From NCBI RefSeq assembly GCF_022919135.1, contig NZ_CP095049.1:1674001-1738000 (forward strand): a stretch of DNA of 64,000 bases. The letters run 5' to 3'. Source of the stretch: Hymenobacter cellulosivorans (GTDB taxonomy: Bacteria; Bacteroidota; Bacteroidia; Cytophagales; Hymenobacteraceae). The notes under the pieces are model-generated. The model was given only the letters and a program-made list of their open reading frames with translations. It searched no databases and was not told where the DNA came from. Below, in pieces: positions 35,887 through 44,399 of this stretch. A program made the position numbers and the translations under genes. Position 1 is the first letter of the stretch, and every line of letters begins with the position of its first letter.

Positions 35887-37338
35887 TTACTTCACCACAA
35901 TCTTGTTCAGCATCAGCGCTGCTGACTTTTTGCTCGGGCGGCTTACGCCGATGATGGTTTTGGCGTCGAGCCAGCCGGTGAAGTCTTTTACGTAAGCCAG
36001 GTTCTGGTCATTGGCGACGCTTAGGCTAAGCCCTTTGGGCGCCGATACCACGCCAGTTTGGGCATTTACCTGGCGCACGTACAGGTCCGATTTGCCCTTG
36101 ATTTTTTCCTGCGTCAGGATCTGCACATCCGAGCCGAATACGGTGGCGCGGAATCCAATACCGGTGAAAGACTCCGTAGGTGGCGCTACCTGGTCTTTGG
36201 CAATAATGGTATGCCAGGTCGGGCTCTGAAACTCGTTGTAGCCAAACACGTGCAGTTCCCGGGCGTGCACCGGCGACTCGTCGCCACCTTCTTCGTACTT
36301 CTTCTCGGCAATAACGACCAACTGCTTTTCGGGCGTGAGTAGCAATTCAGCGAGGTACACGTCTTCCAACCGCTTAGCGCTGGTCTGGCCAGCTTTGTTG
36401 ACCTCCGCCAAATATTCGGGAGTGAAGCGGAATTCGGGAGCGAATTTCATGTCGCCTTCGCCGGCGAAGTCAAACTTGACGACTTTCAGGCTGTAGTACT
36501 GCCCACTTTCCCGCTCGGTGCAAATGGCGGCGGCGTACAACGTATTGTCGGGCTGCAGGCCAAACTTGGCGTCGAACACCGTCACGGCCTTGCCGCCAAA
36601 CGTGCCGCCCACGGCTACCGACATGATTTTGGTTTCGGGCTTGTCGTTGAGGTAGCGGCGCACAGTGAGCTTCTTCATCTGGTCGCTGATAAGGGCTACG
36701 TACTGCGTACCGTCGTTGCCGACGTGCACGGTGGGGGAGAAGAAGTCACCCAGGTCGTGGAAGTCGTAGGTACGGTCCTTGAGCTTGGTTAGCTTCTGAT
36801 CGTAGACCGTGGCGCTGATGGCTCGGATCTGTACCTCACGGGTGAGGTAGCGGAAGGCTACCAGCTTGGAGCCGTCGGGGGAAATAGCCACGCCGGGGCG
36901 CCGGTCGCGGGCAGAGGCATCAATCAGCTTTTTAGGGGGCGTTTTCTGGCCGTTGCGCAAATCAACCAGCACGGCCGAAAGGCTTTGATTAGCATTATCC
37001 TTTTGGTGTATTACCACGAAGGCCTGTTCGGAGCCGTGGCCGAAAGCTTCCACGCTTTCCCCCTCCGCTACGGGAATGGCGGCCGTCCATTGCTGCTTCA
37101 AATCGGCATCGTAGCGCTCCACAGCATACTGCGTGGCCGATTTGTGGGCCAGAATGACAAAACCCCCACCGGTCACGGGCAGCATTTTGCGCGTTACGCG
37201 TTGGTTATAACGGTCTTCGGCCTGTTCGGGCAAATAGCTGAACGGTACCGACTTCACCTTTTGAGCTACGACGGCCGTGGGAGTGGTCAGCAGACCGAGT
37301 GCTAGCGCACCAACGGAAAGGGAAAATGTAAACCGCAC
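35887..37338 (-). CDS. Predicted secreted protein, propeller-like, unknown
   Basis: A 483-residue protein with a signal peptide (MRFTFSLSVGALALGLL...VVAQ). The mature part alternates short strands and loops, with blocks such as VAISPDGSKLVAFRYL and SPTVHVGNDGTQYVALI that resemble WD40/TolB-type blades, so a beta-propeller is likely. There is no T9SS tail or lipobox, suggesting a periplasmic location. I recognise no named family. A TACCTTTG -7 box lies upstream (37392-37399), so it has its own promoter. Confidence 0.83.
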   Translation of the reverse strand: MRFTFSLSVGALALGLLTTPTAVVAQKVKSVPFSYLPEQAEDRYNQRVTRKMLPVTGGGFVILAHKSATQYAVERYDADLKQQWTAAIPVAEGESVEAFGHGSEQAFVVIHQKDNANQSLSAVLVDLRNGQKTPPKKLIDASARDRRPGVAISPDGSKLVAFRYLTREVQIRAISATVYDQKLTKLKDRTYDFHDLGDFFSPTVHVGNDGTQYVALISDQMKKLTVRRYLNDKPETKIMSVAVGGTFGGKAVTVFDAKFGLQPDNTLYAAAICTERESGQYYSLKVVKFDFAGEGDMKFAPEFRFTPEYLAEVNKAGQTSAKRLEDVYLAELLLTPEKQLVVIAEKKYEEGGDESPVHARELHVFGYNEFQSPTWHTIIAKDQVAPPTESFTGIGFRATVFGSDVQILTQEKIKGKSDLYVRQVNAQTGVVSAPKGLSLSVANDQNLAYVKDFTGWLDAKTIIGVSRPSKKSAALMLNKIVVK

Positions 37339-37391
37339 GGAAAAAGATAGTTAAGGATGAAAAGGTGTGATGAACAAAAAAATGTACTCTC

Positions 37392-37399
37392 CAAAGGTA
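37392..37399 (-). promoter_or_regulatory. -7 promoter element of the 35887-37338 gene
   Basis: TACCTTTG on the minus strand, an exact TAnnTTTG match about 54 bp before the start codon. Confidence 0.5.
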
Positions 37400-37706
37400 T
37401 CCAACTCTGGCCGCTTCTCGTAAAGGCCACGCTCCCCAACGGCAAACGGCCCAGGTCATCATGATTTGTTCACGCTATCATAACGTTTTGATAGTCGTTT
37501 TTGAGGTGTCGACTTCGTTACTTTGCCAAAAATAACGAAGAGCAACAGCCTCGACGCGCTCAGGAAATATTGTAAAATTCAAATACAATGGTTTCTCCGG
37601 CTGAACAGTTCATAGGAGCAAAAAAAAGTCTTCTCGCTCGGTCTTTCCAGTTTTTTGGCTCAAAAATTGCTTTGTTCGCGCCGCCTCTTGACTAGCTCCC
37701 AACACT
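37400..37706. other. Intergenic region, nothing coding seen
   Basis: This AT-richer stretch between divergent genes holds several TTTG words. One arrangement (TTTTTG 37498-37503, then TACTTTG 37519-37525) could be a promoter for the small gene at 37707, but its spacing is short. A 35-codon frame at 37588-37695 has no support. Confidence 0.5.
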
Positions 37707-37946
37707 ATGAAATTTCTACTAAAATTCGTCCTGCTTTTCGCCTTGATTGTCGTTGGTAAGTTGGCTAAAGAATCCGTTACGCCGCTTGCTACTGCAAAAC
37801 GTGTTCAGGCCGAAACTCCCGTACAGCCAGCCTCTTTTTTCACCCGACAGGTAAGGCTAGAGAATACCCCGCATGGTGGTGGTAGCCGACTGTGGCAGGC
37901 TACGGCTCCTGCTTCCTCCGCTCGATCCGCGGAAGCATTCGAATAA
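37707..37946 (+). CDS. Small exported or membrane-anchored protein, unknown
   Basis: A 79-residue protein with a hydrophobic N terminus (MKFLLKFVLLFALIVVGKLA) that may be a signal peptide or membrane anchor, followed by a Thr/Gln/Ala-rich tail. No family is recognised. The ATG is well placed, the frame is closed by a terminator, and composition fits a real small exported protein; still, the short length keeps confidence moderate. Confidence 0.6.
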   Translation: MKFLLKFVLLFALIVVGKLAKESVTPLATAKRVQAETPVQPASFFTRQVRLENTPHGGGSRLWQATAPASSARSAEAFE

Positions 37947-37953
37947 TATCGGC

Positions 37954-37980
37954 AGGCGACTTACTTAAGTCGCCTTTTTT
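37954..37980 (+). terminator. Terminator after the 79-aa gene
   Basis: AGGCGACTT/AAGTCGCCT stem (37954-37962 with 37967-37975), 4-nt loop, followed by TTTTTT. Confidence 0.85.
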
Positions 37981-38019
37981 GTGCCTAGTGCAAACGTTTG
38001 AGTTGGGCCGTAGGAGTCC

Positions 38020-40113
38020 TTAGCTGATGCGGCTCCAATTGACGGCCGTAGCAGGCAACGACTCAATATGACGCCGGATATTGAGATTCTGCGGTTGGCT
38101 CAGGCTCGGGTCTTCGCTCAGTAGTTGCTGAGCAGCGGCTCTTGATTCTGTTAGAATACGACCGTCCTTGGCCAGATCGGCAATGAGTAGATCCAGCACG
38201 CCGCTTTGCTGGGTGCCCATCAGGTCGCCGGGGCCGCGCAGCTTCAGGTCGATGTCGGCAATTTCGAAGCCGTTGTTGGTCCGCACCATGGTTTCGATGC
38301 GGATGCGGCTGTCTTTGCTAAGCTTGTAGCCCGTCATCAGGATGCAGTAACTCTGGTCGGCGCCCCGGCCCACCCGGCCCCGGAGCTGGTGAAGCTGGGA
38401 AAGACCAAACCGCTCGGCGCTTTCAATGACCATAACCGAGGCATTGGGCACGTTGACGCCCACCTCAATTACGGTGGTAGCCACCATAATCTGAGTTTCG
38501 CGCTTCACGAAGCGCTGCATCTCGTAATCTTTCTCCTCGGCCTTCATCCGGCCGTGCACGATGCTGATTTCAAACTCTGGAAAAGCTCGGGCCACGCTTT
38601 CGTAGCCGTCAGTCAAATCCTTATAATCCATCGTTTCCGACTCCTCAATCAGCGGATACACGATGTAAACCTGGCGGCCCAGGTTGATTTGGTCGCGCAG
38701 AAACTGGAATACCTTCAGCCGGTTGGCATCATAGCGGTGCACAGTTACTATGGGCTTGCGGCCCGCTGGCAGCTCGTCAATCACCGACACGTCTAGGTCG
38801 CCGTAGAGCGTCATGGCGAGGGTCCGCGGAATCGGCGTGGCCGTCATAACCAGCACGTGGGGTATCACGTGGGGGTTTTTCTGCCATAGCTTCGAGCGTT
38901 GGGCCACCCCAAAGCGGTGCTGTTCGTCCATGATGGTCAGGCCCAGGTTGCGGAACTGCACCACGTCTTCCAGCAGAGCGTGGGTACCGACGAGCATGTG
39001 CATGGTCCCGTCGCGCAGCTGCTCGTGCAACACGCGCCGCTCTGAGGTACGGGTGCTGCCCGTAAGCTTGCCGAGCTTGATGCCGAGCTGGTCGGCGTAG
39101 GCTTTGAGGCCCACGTAGTGCTGGTCGGCCAGAATTTCGGTGGGCGCCATTAAACAGCTCTGGGCCCCATTGTCGGCGGCCATGAGCATGCTGATGAAGG
39201 CCACGATGGTTTTACCCGAGCCTACGTCGCCCTGCAAGAGGCGGTTCATCTGCTTGCCGGCACAAAAATCCTTGTAGATGTCATGGATAACCCGTTTCTG
39301 GGCGCCAGTCAGGTCAAAGGTCAGGTGGTTTTTGTAGAAGTCGACCAGGGTCGGGACTTCCTTAAAGATTTGGCCGGCCAGGGTTACTTTACGCTGGTCG
39401 CGCTGGCGCAGCAGCTTGAGCTGCACGTAAAACAGCTCCTCAAACTTAAGCCGGAACCGGGCTGCCTGCAGCAGCTCAGTGCTCTGCGGAAAGTGAATTT
39501 GCTGGTAAGCATCAGCCTTGCCCATCAGGTTGTACTGCCGGATCAGGTCCGGCGACAACGACTCCTGCACATAGGGCAGCGCGATTTTAAGCAAGTCGCT
39601 CGTCATCCGCGCAATGGCCTTGCTGTCGATGCGGTGGTAGTTCTTGAGCTTCTCGGTAGTGTTGTACACCGGCTGCAGGTAGCTCTGGCCGGGCTTAGCT
39701 TCCGAGACCTCCTCCAGGTCGGGGTGGGCCATCTGGGGCCGGCCGTTGAACACGGTAGGCTTGCCAAAAACGATGTACTCCTGATGGTTCTTAATTACCT
39801 TTTCCAGGTAGTTTACGCCTTTAAACCAGACCAGGTCCAGCTCGGCACTGCCATCCGAGACCTTCGCTACGATGCGCTTTTTGGGGCCTTCGCCGATGAC
39901 TTCGCGGTTGCGCAATACGCCCTTTACCTGTACGTAGGGCAAGTCCTCGGTCAAATCTTCAATCTTATAAAACTGAGTGCGGTCCAGGTAGCGGAAGGGG
40001 TAGCGCTGAATCAAATCACCATAGGTGAAGATCTGCAGCTCCTTCTGAAGCAGCGTGGCACGTTGGGTGCCCACGCCCCGCAAACTCTCGATTTTGGTAT
40101 TGAAAAAACTCAT
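38020..40113 (-). CDS. recG: ATP-dependent DNA helicase RecG
   Basis: Remodels stalled forks and Holliday junctions. The 697-residue protein has an N-terminal wedge/OB domain (about residues 1-250), Walker A GDVGSGKT (about 293-300), the DEQH box (IMDEQHRFGVAQRS, near 395), TATPIPRTLAMTL and the C-terminal helicase motifs LRGRVGRGADQSYCIL. Length and motifs are canonical. It lies just downstream of the gldD region on the minus strand, with an inverted-repeat spacer between them. Confidence 0.96.
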   Translation of the reverse strand: MSFFNTKIESLRGVGTQRATLLQKELQIFTYGDLIQRYPFRYLDRTQFYKIEDLTEDLPYVQVKGVLRNREVIGEGPKKRIVAKVSDGSAELDLVWFKGVNYLEKVIKNHQEYIVFGKPTVFNGRPQMAHPDLEEVSEAKPGQSYLQPVYNTTEKLKNYHRIDSKAIARMTSDLLKIALPYVQESLSPDLIRQYNLMGKADAYQQIHFPQSTELLQAARFRLKFEELFYVQLKLLRQRDQRKVTLAGQIFKEVPTLVDFYKNHLTFDLTGAQKRVIHDIYKDFCAGKQMNRLLQGDVGSGKTIVAFISMLMAADNGAQSCLMAPTEILADQHYVGLKAYADQLGIKLGKLTGSTRTSERRVLHEQLRDGTMHMLVGTHALLEDVVQFRNLGLTIMDEQHRFGVAQRSKLWQKNPHVIPHVLVMTATPIPRTLAMTLYGDLDVSVIDELPAGRKPIVTVHRYDANRLKVFQFLRDQINLGRQVYIVYPLIEESETMDYKDLTDGYESVARAFPEFEISIVHGRMKAEEKDYEMQRFVKRETQIMVATTVIEVGVNVPNASVMVIESAERFGLSQLHQLRGRVGRGADQSYCILMTGYKLSKDSRIRIETMVRTNNGFEIADIDLKLRGPGDLMGTQQSGVLDLLIADLAKDGRILTESRAAAQQLLSEDPSLSQPQNLNIRRHIESLPATAVNWSRIS

Positions 40114-40118
40114 TTCAC

Positions 40119-40219
40119 TTAACAGTCAACATCTATCATTCAACAATTCCTCCCCGGTTACCTGCGCCTTGTAGGTGCAAGCAGGCTTGTTAAATGTGAA
40201 TCGATAAATGTCAAATGAC
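40119..40219. repeat. Imperfect inverted repeat between recG and gldD
   Basis: TTAACAGTCAACATCTATCATT (from about 40119) and GAATCGATAAATGTCAAATGAC (to 40219) are imperfectly complementary, with a GC-rich centre. The right arm abuts the gldD stop codon. It looks like a third family of intergenic inverted repeats. Confidence 0.5.
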
Positions 40220-40815
40220 TACTTGAATTTCAGGGTGTTGAGCATGTGCACCACGTCCTTCTTCACGTAATCGATAACCGGGGCCAGAGAGTCGTTGGCC
40301 GTAGCCGAGCGGAAGTACAGGGCCCCGCGGAAGAAGTGCGTAGTGCTGTCGGTGGTATAGAACTGGAACTGGCTGGGTACCTCCCCCGAGAGCTCAAAAA
40401 CTGCTGCTCGCAAGCCGCTAGGGGTTTTGATGACGCTTTCGTCGATGGCCGAGGCCTTGATCTGGTGCTTGGCCGTGAGCTTGCGCGCGTCTTCCAGGAG
40501 TTTGTTGAACAGTTTCTTATCCTGCTTGATAGGCATGTAAGTAATCTGGACGTTGGCCTGCAGCTGGGGATAGTAAATATTAATCCAGTGCGGCTGGGCC
40601 AGATACGATGAGTCCCGCAATACCTTGGCCTGCCGAGAATACTCGAATGTGTACGGGTGTCCGGGCCCGAGCTGCTGGTAGGTAGCAGTGGGCAGGTCAA
40701 TCCGGTTATAACCCTTGGGCTTGGGCGTATAATCAGCCGGCGACGAGCAGCCAGCCAGCAGGAGACCAAAGGCCAGAACGGCACTCAGACCGCGCAAAAG
40801 AGAAGAATCAGGCAT
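40219..40815 (-). CDS. gldD: Gliding motility lipoprotein GldD
   Basis: A 198-residue lipoprotein (lipobox LLAGC near residue 21) matching GldD: YTPKPKGYNRIDLP just after the Cys, PYTFEYSRQAKVLRD, PHWINIYYPQLQANVQITYM and a conserved C-terminal half (FFRGALYFRSATANDSLAP). GldD is required for gliding and T9SS function in Flavobacterium, acting at the cell envelope; its exact role is unclear. The start is ATG 40815. In many Bacteroidota the order is mutY-ssb-gldE-gldD; here no gldE lies between ssb and gldD. Confidence 0.93.
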   Translation of the reverse strand: MPDSSLLRGLSAVLAFGLLLAGCSSPADYTPKPKGYNRIDLPTATYQQLGPGHPYTFEYSRQAKVLRDSSYLAQPHWINIYYPQLQANVQITYMPIKQDKKLFNKLLEDARKLTAKHQIKASAIDESVIKTPSGLRAAVFELSGEVPSQFQFYTTDSTTHFFRGALYFRSATANDSLAPVIDYVKKDVVHMLNTLKFK

Positions 40816-40841
40816 GTAGCACAAGGCAGATTTACTGTTTC

Positions 40842-40849
40842 CAAAGGTA
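40842..40849 (-). promoter_or_regulatory. -7 promoter element of gldD
   Basis: TACCTTTG on the minus strand (CAAAGGTA on plus), exact match to TAnnTTTG, 26 bp before the gldD ATG. It supports separate gldD transcription. Confidence 0.55.
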
Positions 40850-40933
40850 ACCAGAATCGGCTACGTGGGCAGCAGAGAAGCAGACCGCGTTAGGGGCTAG
40901 GGTCTAGGCCCACGGGATTTAGAACCAACGCAA

Positions 40934-40960
40934 AAAGCCCCGGCGACGTGCCGGGGCTTT
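40934..40960 (-). terminator. Terminator after ssb
   Basis: Perfect 11-bp stem AAAGCCCCGGC/GCCGGGGCTTT with a 5-nt loop, followed on the minus strand by TTTTTG. It cuts ssb off from gldD. Confidence 0.88.
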
Positions 40961-40983
40961 AGAAAAACGCTTGTGGCGAACCG

Positions 40984-41415
40984 CTAGAAAGGCAGTTGGT
41001 CAATTTCGGGCTCCTGGCGGAAGGTCTGGGCTTCGGCGGGCTGCTCATTGCCCTGACCGTTGCCTGCCTGTCCATCAGCCTGGGGCCGGCCGCCCAACAT
41101 GGAAATTTCGTCGGCTACAATCTCGGTGATGTAGCGCGTCTGGTTGTCCTTGTCCTGGTATTGCCGGGTGCGCAGCTTGCCCTCCACATAGATCTGCTGA
41201 CCTTTCTTAAGGTACTTCTCCGCCATTTCGGCCAGGCCGCGCCAAGCCGTGATATTATGCCATTCGGTCCGCTCGACGCGGTTGCCGGTTTTGTCTTTGT
41301 AGTAGTCATTGGTGGCCAGCGTGAAGTGAGCTACGCTCGAGCCGCCTTCCAAATGCCGAACCTCGGGGTCTTTGCCCAGGTTGCCTACCAGAATTACTTT
41401 GTTGATGCCAGCCAT
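40984..41415 (-). CDS. ssb: Single-stranded DNA-binding protein
   Basis: A 143-residue OB-fold SSB: MAGINKVILVGNLGKDPEVRH at the start, then WHNITAWRGLAEMAEKYLKKG and VEGKLRTRQYQDKDNQTRYI. The Gln/Gly-rich linker ends in the acidic protein-interaction tail EIDQLPF, the equivalent of the DDLPF tail that recruits repair proteins. It follows mutY (95 bp) on the minus strand and is closed by its own terminator before gldD. Confidence 0.96.
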   Translation of the reverse strand: MAGINKVILVGNLGKDPEVRHLEGGSSVAHFTLATNDYYKDKTGNRVERTEWHNITAWRGLAEMAEKYLKKGQQIYVEGKLRTRQYQDKDNQTRYITEIVADEISMLGGRPQADGQAGNGQGNEQPAEAQTFRQEPEIDQLPF

Positions 41416-41510
41416 TGCTTGGTTGTTAAGTAGTTAAAGGTTGTGGATAGAATATCTTTACCTCTTATAAAAATAGGCAATCATGATTATATAACCAAAT
41501 ATTTTAGTTT

Positions 41511-42602
41511 TTATTTCCAGGATTTGTCAATGTAATTAGCAATTAGCACGGGCTTTGGCAAATCGTGAGCCTGCGCCGCGGTGAATGGCGCCAGTCCCGA
41601 AGCCTGCAAGGCAGTAGCTGACAACGGCTGCACCAACTGTACCGAATGGAACCGGGCTTCCACCTTCTGATGACTCAGCACATGCCGTAAGGCCAAAACC
41701 GGCTCTTCTGCGCGGGCAGTATCAATTGTGCCGCCGAGGTCTTGTACTGCCTGCGCCAGCTCCACTGCCGGCAACTCGGCGGCCTCAGTTTCAGTTAGGG
41801 CAAAATCATAAAGCCCTTGCCAGATGTCTTTAGTAGTGCGCTTCTTCAGATACAGCGTGTCGCCGTGCCGCAATACTATATAATGGAAGTAGCGGGTGCG
41901 GCCCGCCTTGGCCTTGCTCTTGACCGGTAGCTCCTGTACCATGCCGTGCTGAAAGGCGTAGCATTGGCTTTGCAGCGGGCAAAACAGGCAATCGGGCTTC
42001 ACGGGAGTGCACTGAATGGCCCCAAACTCCATTATGGCCTGGTTGAACTCGTCGGGAGCCGCAGCCGGAATCAGGGTGTCAGCCAGCGCCTGAAACTCCT
42101 TACGGGTCGCCGGGGCAGCTATGTCGGAGGTAATACCAAATACTCGGGCCAACACCCGGTATACATTGCCGTCTAGTACCGCTACTTTCTCCCCAAATGC
42201 AAACGAGGCAATAGCAGCAGCCGTGTATTGCCCCACACCGCGCAGCTTAAGCAACTCGTTGTATGTATTGGGAAACACACCCGCGTACTCGCGCACGACC
42301 TGCTGGGCCGTGTGGTGCATGTTGCGGGCCCGCGAATAATAGCCCAAGCCCTGCCAGTGGCGCAGCACCTCATCCTCGGGTGCTGCGGCCAGATCGTGTA
42401 CGGTCGGATAGGTCGTGCTAAAGTCGAGGTAGTAGGGTAGGCCCTGCTTGACCCGGGTTTGCTGCAGAATAACCTCTGAGAGCCAGATGAAATAGGGGTC
42501 GCGGGTGTGTCGCCAGGGCAGGTCGCGGCGGTGGCGCGGGTACCATTCCAAGAGAGCCTGGGCAAAATAGGGGTGGGCAGGGGCGAGAACGGAAAGAGGC
42601 AA
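41511..42602 (-). CDS. mutY: A/G-specific adenine glycosylase MutY
   Basis: Removes adenine mispaired with 8-oxoguanine. Key features are WLSEVILQQTRVKQG (catalytic Glu), the helix-hairpin-helix LRGVGQYTAAAIASFAFGE, GNVYRVLARVFG with the preceding Asp, the [4Fe-4S] ligands C-x6-C-x2-C-x5-C in CTPVKPDCLFCPLQSQC, and a C-terminal NUDIX-like domain for 8-oxoG recognition. The frame opens far upstream without a family-like sequence; TTG at 42602 (363 aa) is the best start, as no nearer ATG exists. It is divergent from the HU gene. Confidence 0.93.
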   Translation of the reverse strand: MPLSVLAPAHPYFAQALLEWYPRHRRDLPWRHTRDPYFIWLSEVILQQTRVKQGLPYYLDFSTTYPTVHDLAAAPEDEVLRHWQGLGYYSRARNMHHTAQQVVREYAGVFPNTYNELLKLRGVGQYTAAAIASFAFGEKVAVLDGNVYRVLARVFGITSDIAAPATRKEFQALADTLIPAAAPDEFNQAIMEFGAIQCTPVKPDCLFCPLQSQCYAFQHGMVQELPVKSKAKAGRTRYFHYIVLRHGDTLYLKKRTTKDIWQGLYDFALTETEAAELPAVELAQAVQDLGGTIDTARAEEPVLALRHVLSHQKVEARFHSVQLVQPLSATALQASGLAPFTAAQAHDLPKPVLIANYIDKSWK

Positions 42603-42663
42603 AGATTTGATATATAGAGGTTTGAAGAACAAATGGGACGCTAAATGGATTGCGTAAAAAGTA

Positions 42664-42693
42664 TTGCAAAACCAAAAAAGGGGGCTACCTTTG
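42664..42693 (+). promoter_or_regulatory. Promoter of the HU gene
   Basis: TTG (42664-42666), 19 nt, then TACCTTTG (42686-42693): near-perfect Bacteroidota promoter. Confidence 0.75.
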
Positions 42694-42796
42694 TGGCCCG
42701 AATTCTTAAGCGAACAGCCTACCGGGCAAGGGCTTACGTGTTGAATCGGGAGTTTTGCCCAGCATACATTTTTCACACCTTAGTACACATACCAGC

Positions 42797-43102
42797 GTGA
42801 CTAAAGCAGAAGTAATCGCCGAAATCGCCGACAAGACCGGCATTGAGAAGACCGACGTATCGGCTACCGTTGAAGCATTTTTCAAAGTGGTAAAGGATTC
42901 GATGGCCGATGGCAACAATATCTACGTGCGTGGCTTCGGTAGCTTCGTAAACAAGAAGCGGGCAAAGAAAGTCGCTCGTAACATCTCAAAAAACACTTCG
43001 ATCATCATCGACGAGCACTTCATCCCGAGCTTCAAGCCGTCGAAGACCTTCATCGGTAAGATCAAAAACAGCAAGAAGATCAAAGAGACGGCTCAGGCCT
43101 AA
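42797..43102 (+). CDS. HU family DNA-binding protein
   Basis: A 101-residue histone-like protein: MTKAEVIAEIADKTGIEKTD start, the DNA-arm sequence IYVRGFGSFVNKKRAKKVAR, and a Lys-rich C-terminal tail. HU bends and compacts DNA. The frame is open to 42755, but GTG 42797 matches the family start and lies in reach of the promoter. It begins the plus-strand run HU, TPR, mS38-like, RNase G, and is divergent from mutY. Confidence 0.93.
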   Translation: MTKAEVIAEIADKTGIEKTDVSATVEAFFKVVKDSMADGNNIYVRGFGSFVNKKRAKKVARNISKNTSIIIDEHFIPSFKPSKTFIGKIKNSKKIKETAQA

Positions 43103-43179
43103 TTTTCTTTCTTCGTAACATTGCCGGCCGAGCCGCCGGGGATTCCAAGTTTGGGAGCCCGGCGGCCTGCTTTTTCCAC

Positions 43180-44076
43180 ATGGCTGCACGTCCTTCTTCG
43201 CATCAACTTCTTGTTTTGGCCGTCGCCCTGGTGCTGGTGGCCGGCCTGTTTTTGCTGCCGAAGGGAATTGTAAAACCCAAGGAAGGCAAAAACGAGCTGA
43301 ACCAGCAGACGGCGGCCCGTACTGCCAACCGCGACAACGGCGCGGCCGCTCCCTCTACGGCTTCCGTAGAAGGCAGTGTGCCAGCCGGTGCTACCCCAGA
43401 GCAGCCGCACATGGCGGTAGCTCCGGAGCAGCGCCGCGAAATCAGCGGCTTGCTGGCCAAGTACTCGGCCGAGCGTGACCCGGGAGCGAAGCTGCGGCTA
43501 GCCACCGATCTGGCCGCCAAGTACCGCGCCGTCGAGAAATTCGACAGTGCCGGCTACTACCTCGAGCAGATTGCCGTGGCCCGGCCCGGCGAACAAACCT
43601 TGCAGCGTGCCGCCGATGCGTACTACGAAGCTTTCAGCTTCGCAACGACCGAGGAGCGCGCCAAGTCGTTGGGCGCTAAAACCCGGGAGCTGTACGAGCG
43701 GGTGTTGAAAAACAACCCGGACAACCTCAAGGCCAAAACCAACCTGGGTATGGCCCTGATGGCCAGCGACAACCCCGTAGCGGGCGTGAGCCTGCTGCGC
43801 GAAGTGCTGGCTGCTGACCCCAAAAACGAAGAGGCTATCTATAACCTGGGTATCCTTTCGTTGCGGAGTAATCAGAACGACAAAGCAGTGGAGCGGTTCC
43901 GGGAGTTGACGGTGGTAAATCCGGAAAACGCCAACGGACAGTTCTACTTGGGCGTATCTTTGGCCCTGACCGGCGCCAAAGAAGATGCCCGTAAGGCCTT
44001 CACCAAGGCCAAAAGCTTGAGCACGGACCCCGGCTTTACGGCTTCGGTGGACGAGCAATTGCAAAAATTGAATTAA
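43180..44076 (+). CDS. TPR-repeat membrane-anchored protein
   Basis: A 298-residue protein with an N-terminal transmembrane helix or uncleaved signal (LLVLAVALVLVAGLFLLPKG, about residues 10-29), a low-complexity stretch, then tetratricopeptide repeats from about residue 95 to the end. Examples are NLKAKTNLGMALMASDNPVA and NEEAIYNLGILSLRSNQNDK. TPR proteins recruit partners, here probably at the periplasmic side. It lies 77 bp after the HU gene and 28 bp before the mS38-like gene. Confidence 0.86.
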   Translation: MAARPSSHQLLVLAVALVLVAGLFLLPKGIVKPKEGKNELNQQTAARTANRDNGAAAPSTASVEGSVPAGATPEQPHMAVAPEQRREISGLLAKYSAERDPGAKLRLATDLAAKYRAVEKFDSAGYYLEQIAVARPGEQTLQRAADAYYEAFSFATTEERAKSLGAKTRELYERVLKNNPDNLKAKTNLGMALMASDNPVAGVSLLREVLAADPKNEEAIYNLGILSLRSNQNDKAVERFRELTVVNPENANGQFYLGVSLALTGAKEDARKAFTKAKSLSTDPGFTASVDEQLQKLN

Positions 44077-44104
44077 GTTTTTTTACAACCCTAACCTCAT
44101 CAAC

Positions 44105-44194
44105 ATGCCCTGCGGTAAAAAGAGAAAGCGTCATAAGATTGCCACTCACAAGCGGAAGAAGCGTCTGCGCAAGAACCGTCACAAGAAGAAGTAA
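44105..44194 (+). CDS. Mini ribosomal-type protein (AURKAIP1/COX24, mS38-like)
   Basis: A 29-residue, extremely basic protein with sequence type MPCGKKRKRHKIATHKRKKR followed by LRKNRHKKK. This is the small AURKAIP1/COX24-domain protein found in Bacteroidota, related to the C terminus of mitochondrial mS38 and expected to bind the small ribosomal subunit. It is below the size cut-off of most ORF callers. A start ATG at 44105, 28 bp after the TPR gene, and a stop at 44194 are clear. It is followed by a hairpin and RNase G. Confidence 0.85.
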   Translation: MPCGKKRKRHKIATHKRKKRLRKNRHKKK

Positions 44195-44303
44195 GCCCTT
44201 TTCGGGTTTGCTGGCGGCCAACTAACCCTGTTAGGCTGAGCCGTCTATCTCTCACGTAGAGTATCTCGAGAGTGGCTAAAAGTTCGCTTTTCCCGTGGCT
44301 AAG

Positions 44304-44338
44304 AAGGGAAGCTGGTGCCTTGTGCACTGGCTTCCCTT
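44304..44338 (+). terminator. Strong hairpin between the mS38-like gene and rng
   Basis: AAGGGAAGCTGGTGC pairs with GCACTGGCTTCCCTT (two G-U pairs), 5-nt loop. Only three T follow, so it may be a terminator, attenuator or RNase-sensitive leader of rng, which starts 61 bp later. Confidence 0.55.
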
Positions 44339-44399
44339 TGCCGGTTTCGGGGGATAGGGCTGCGGCTAAACTTGGTGCTCTCTTAACTTATCTGACCCA

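Noticed and set aside
37588..37695. A 35-codon frame in the spacer before the 79-aa gene
   Set aside because: No signal peptide or recognisable pattern; probably chance.
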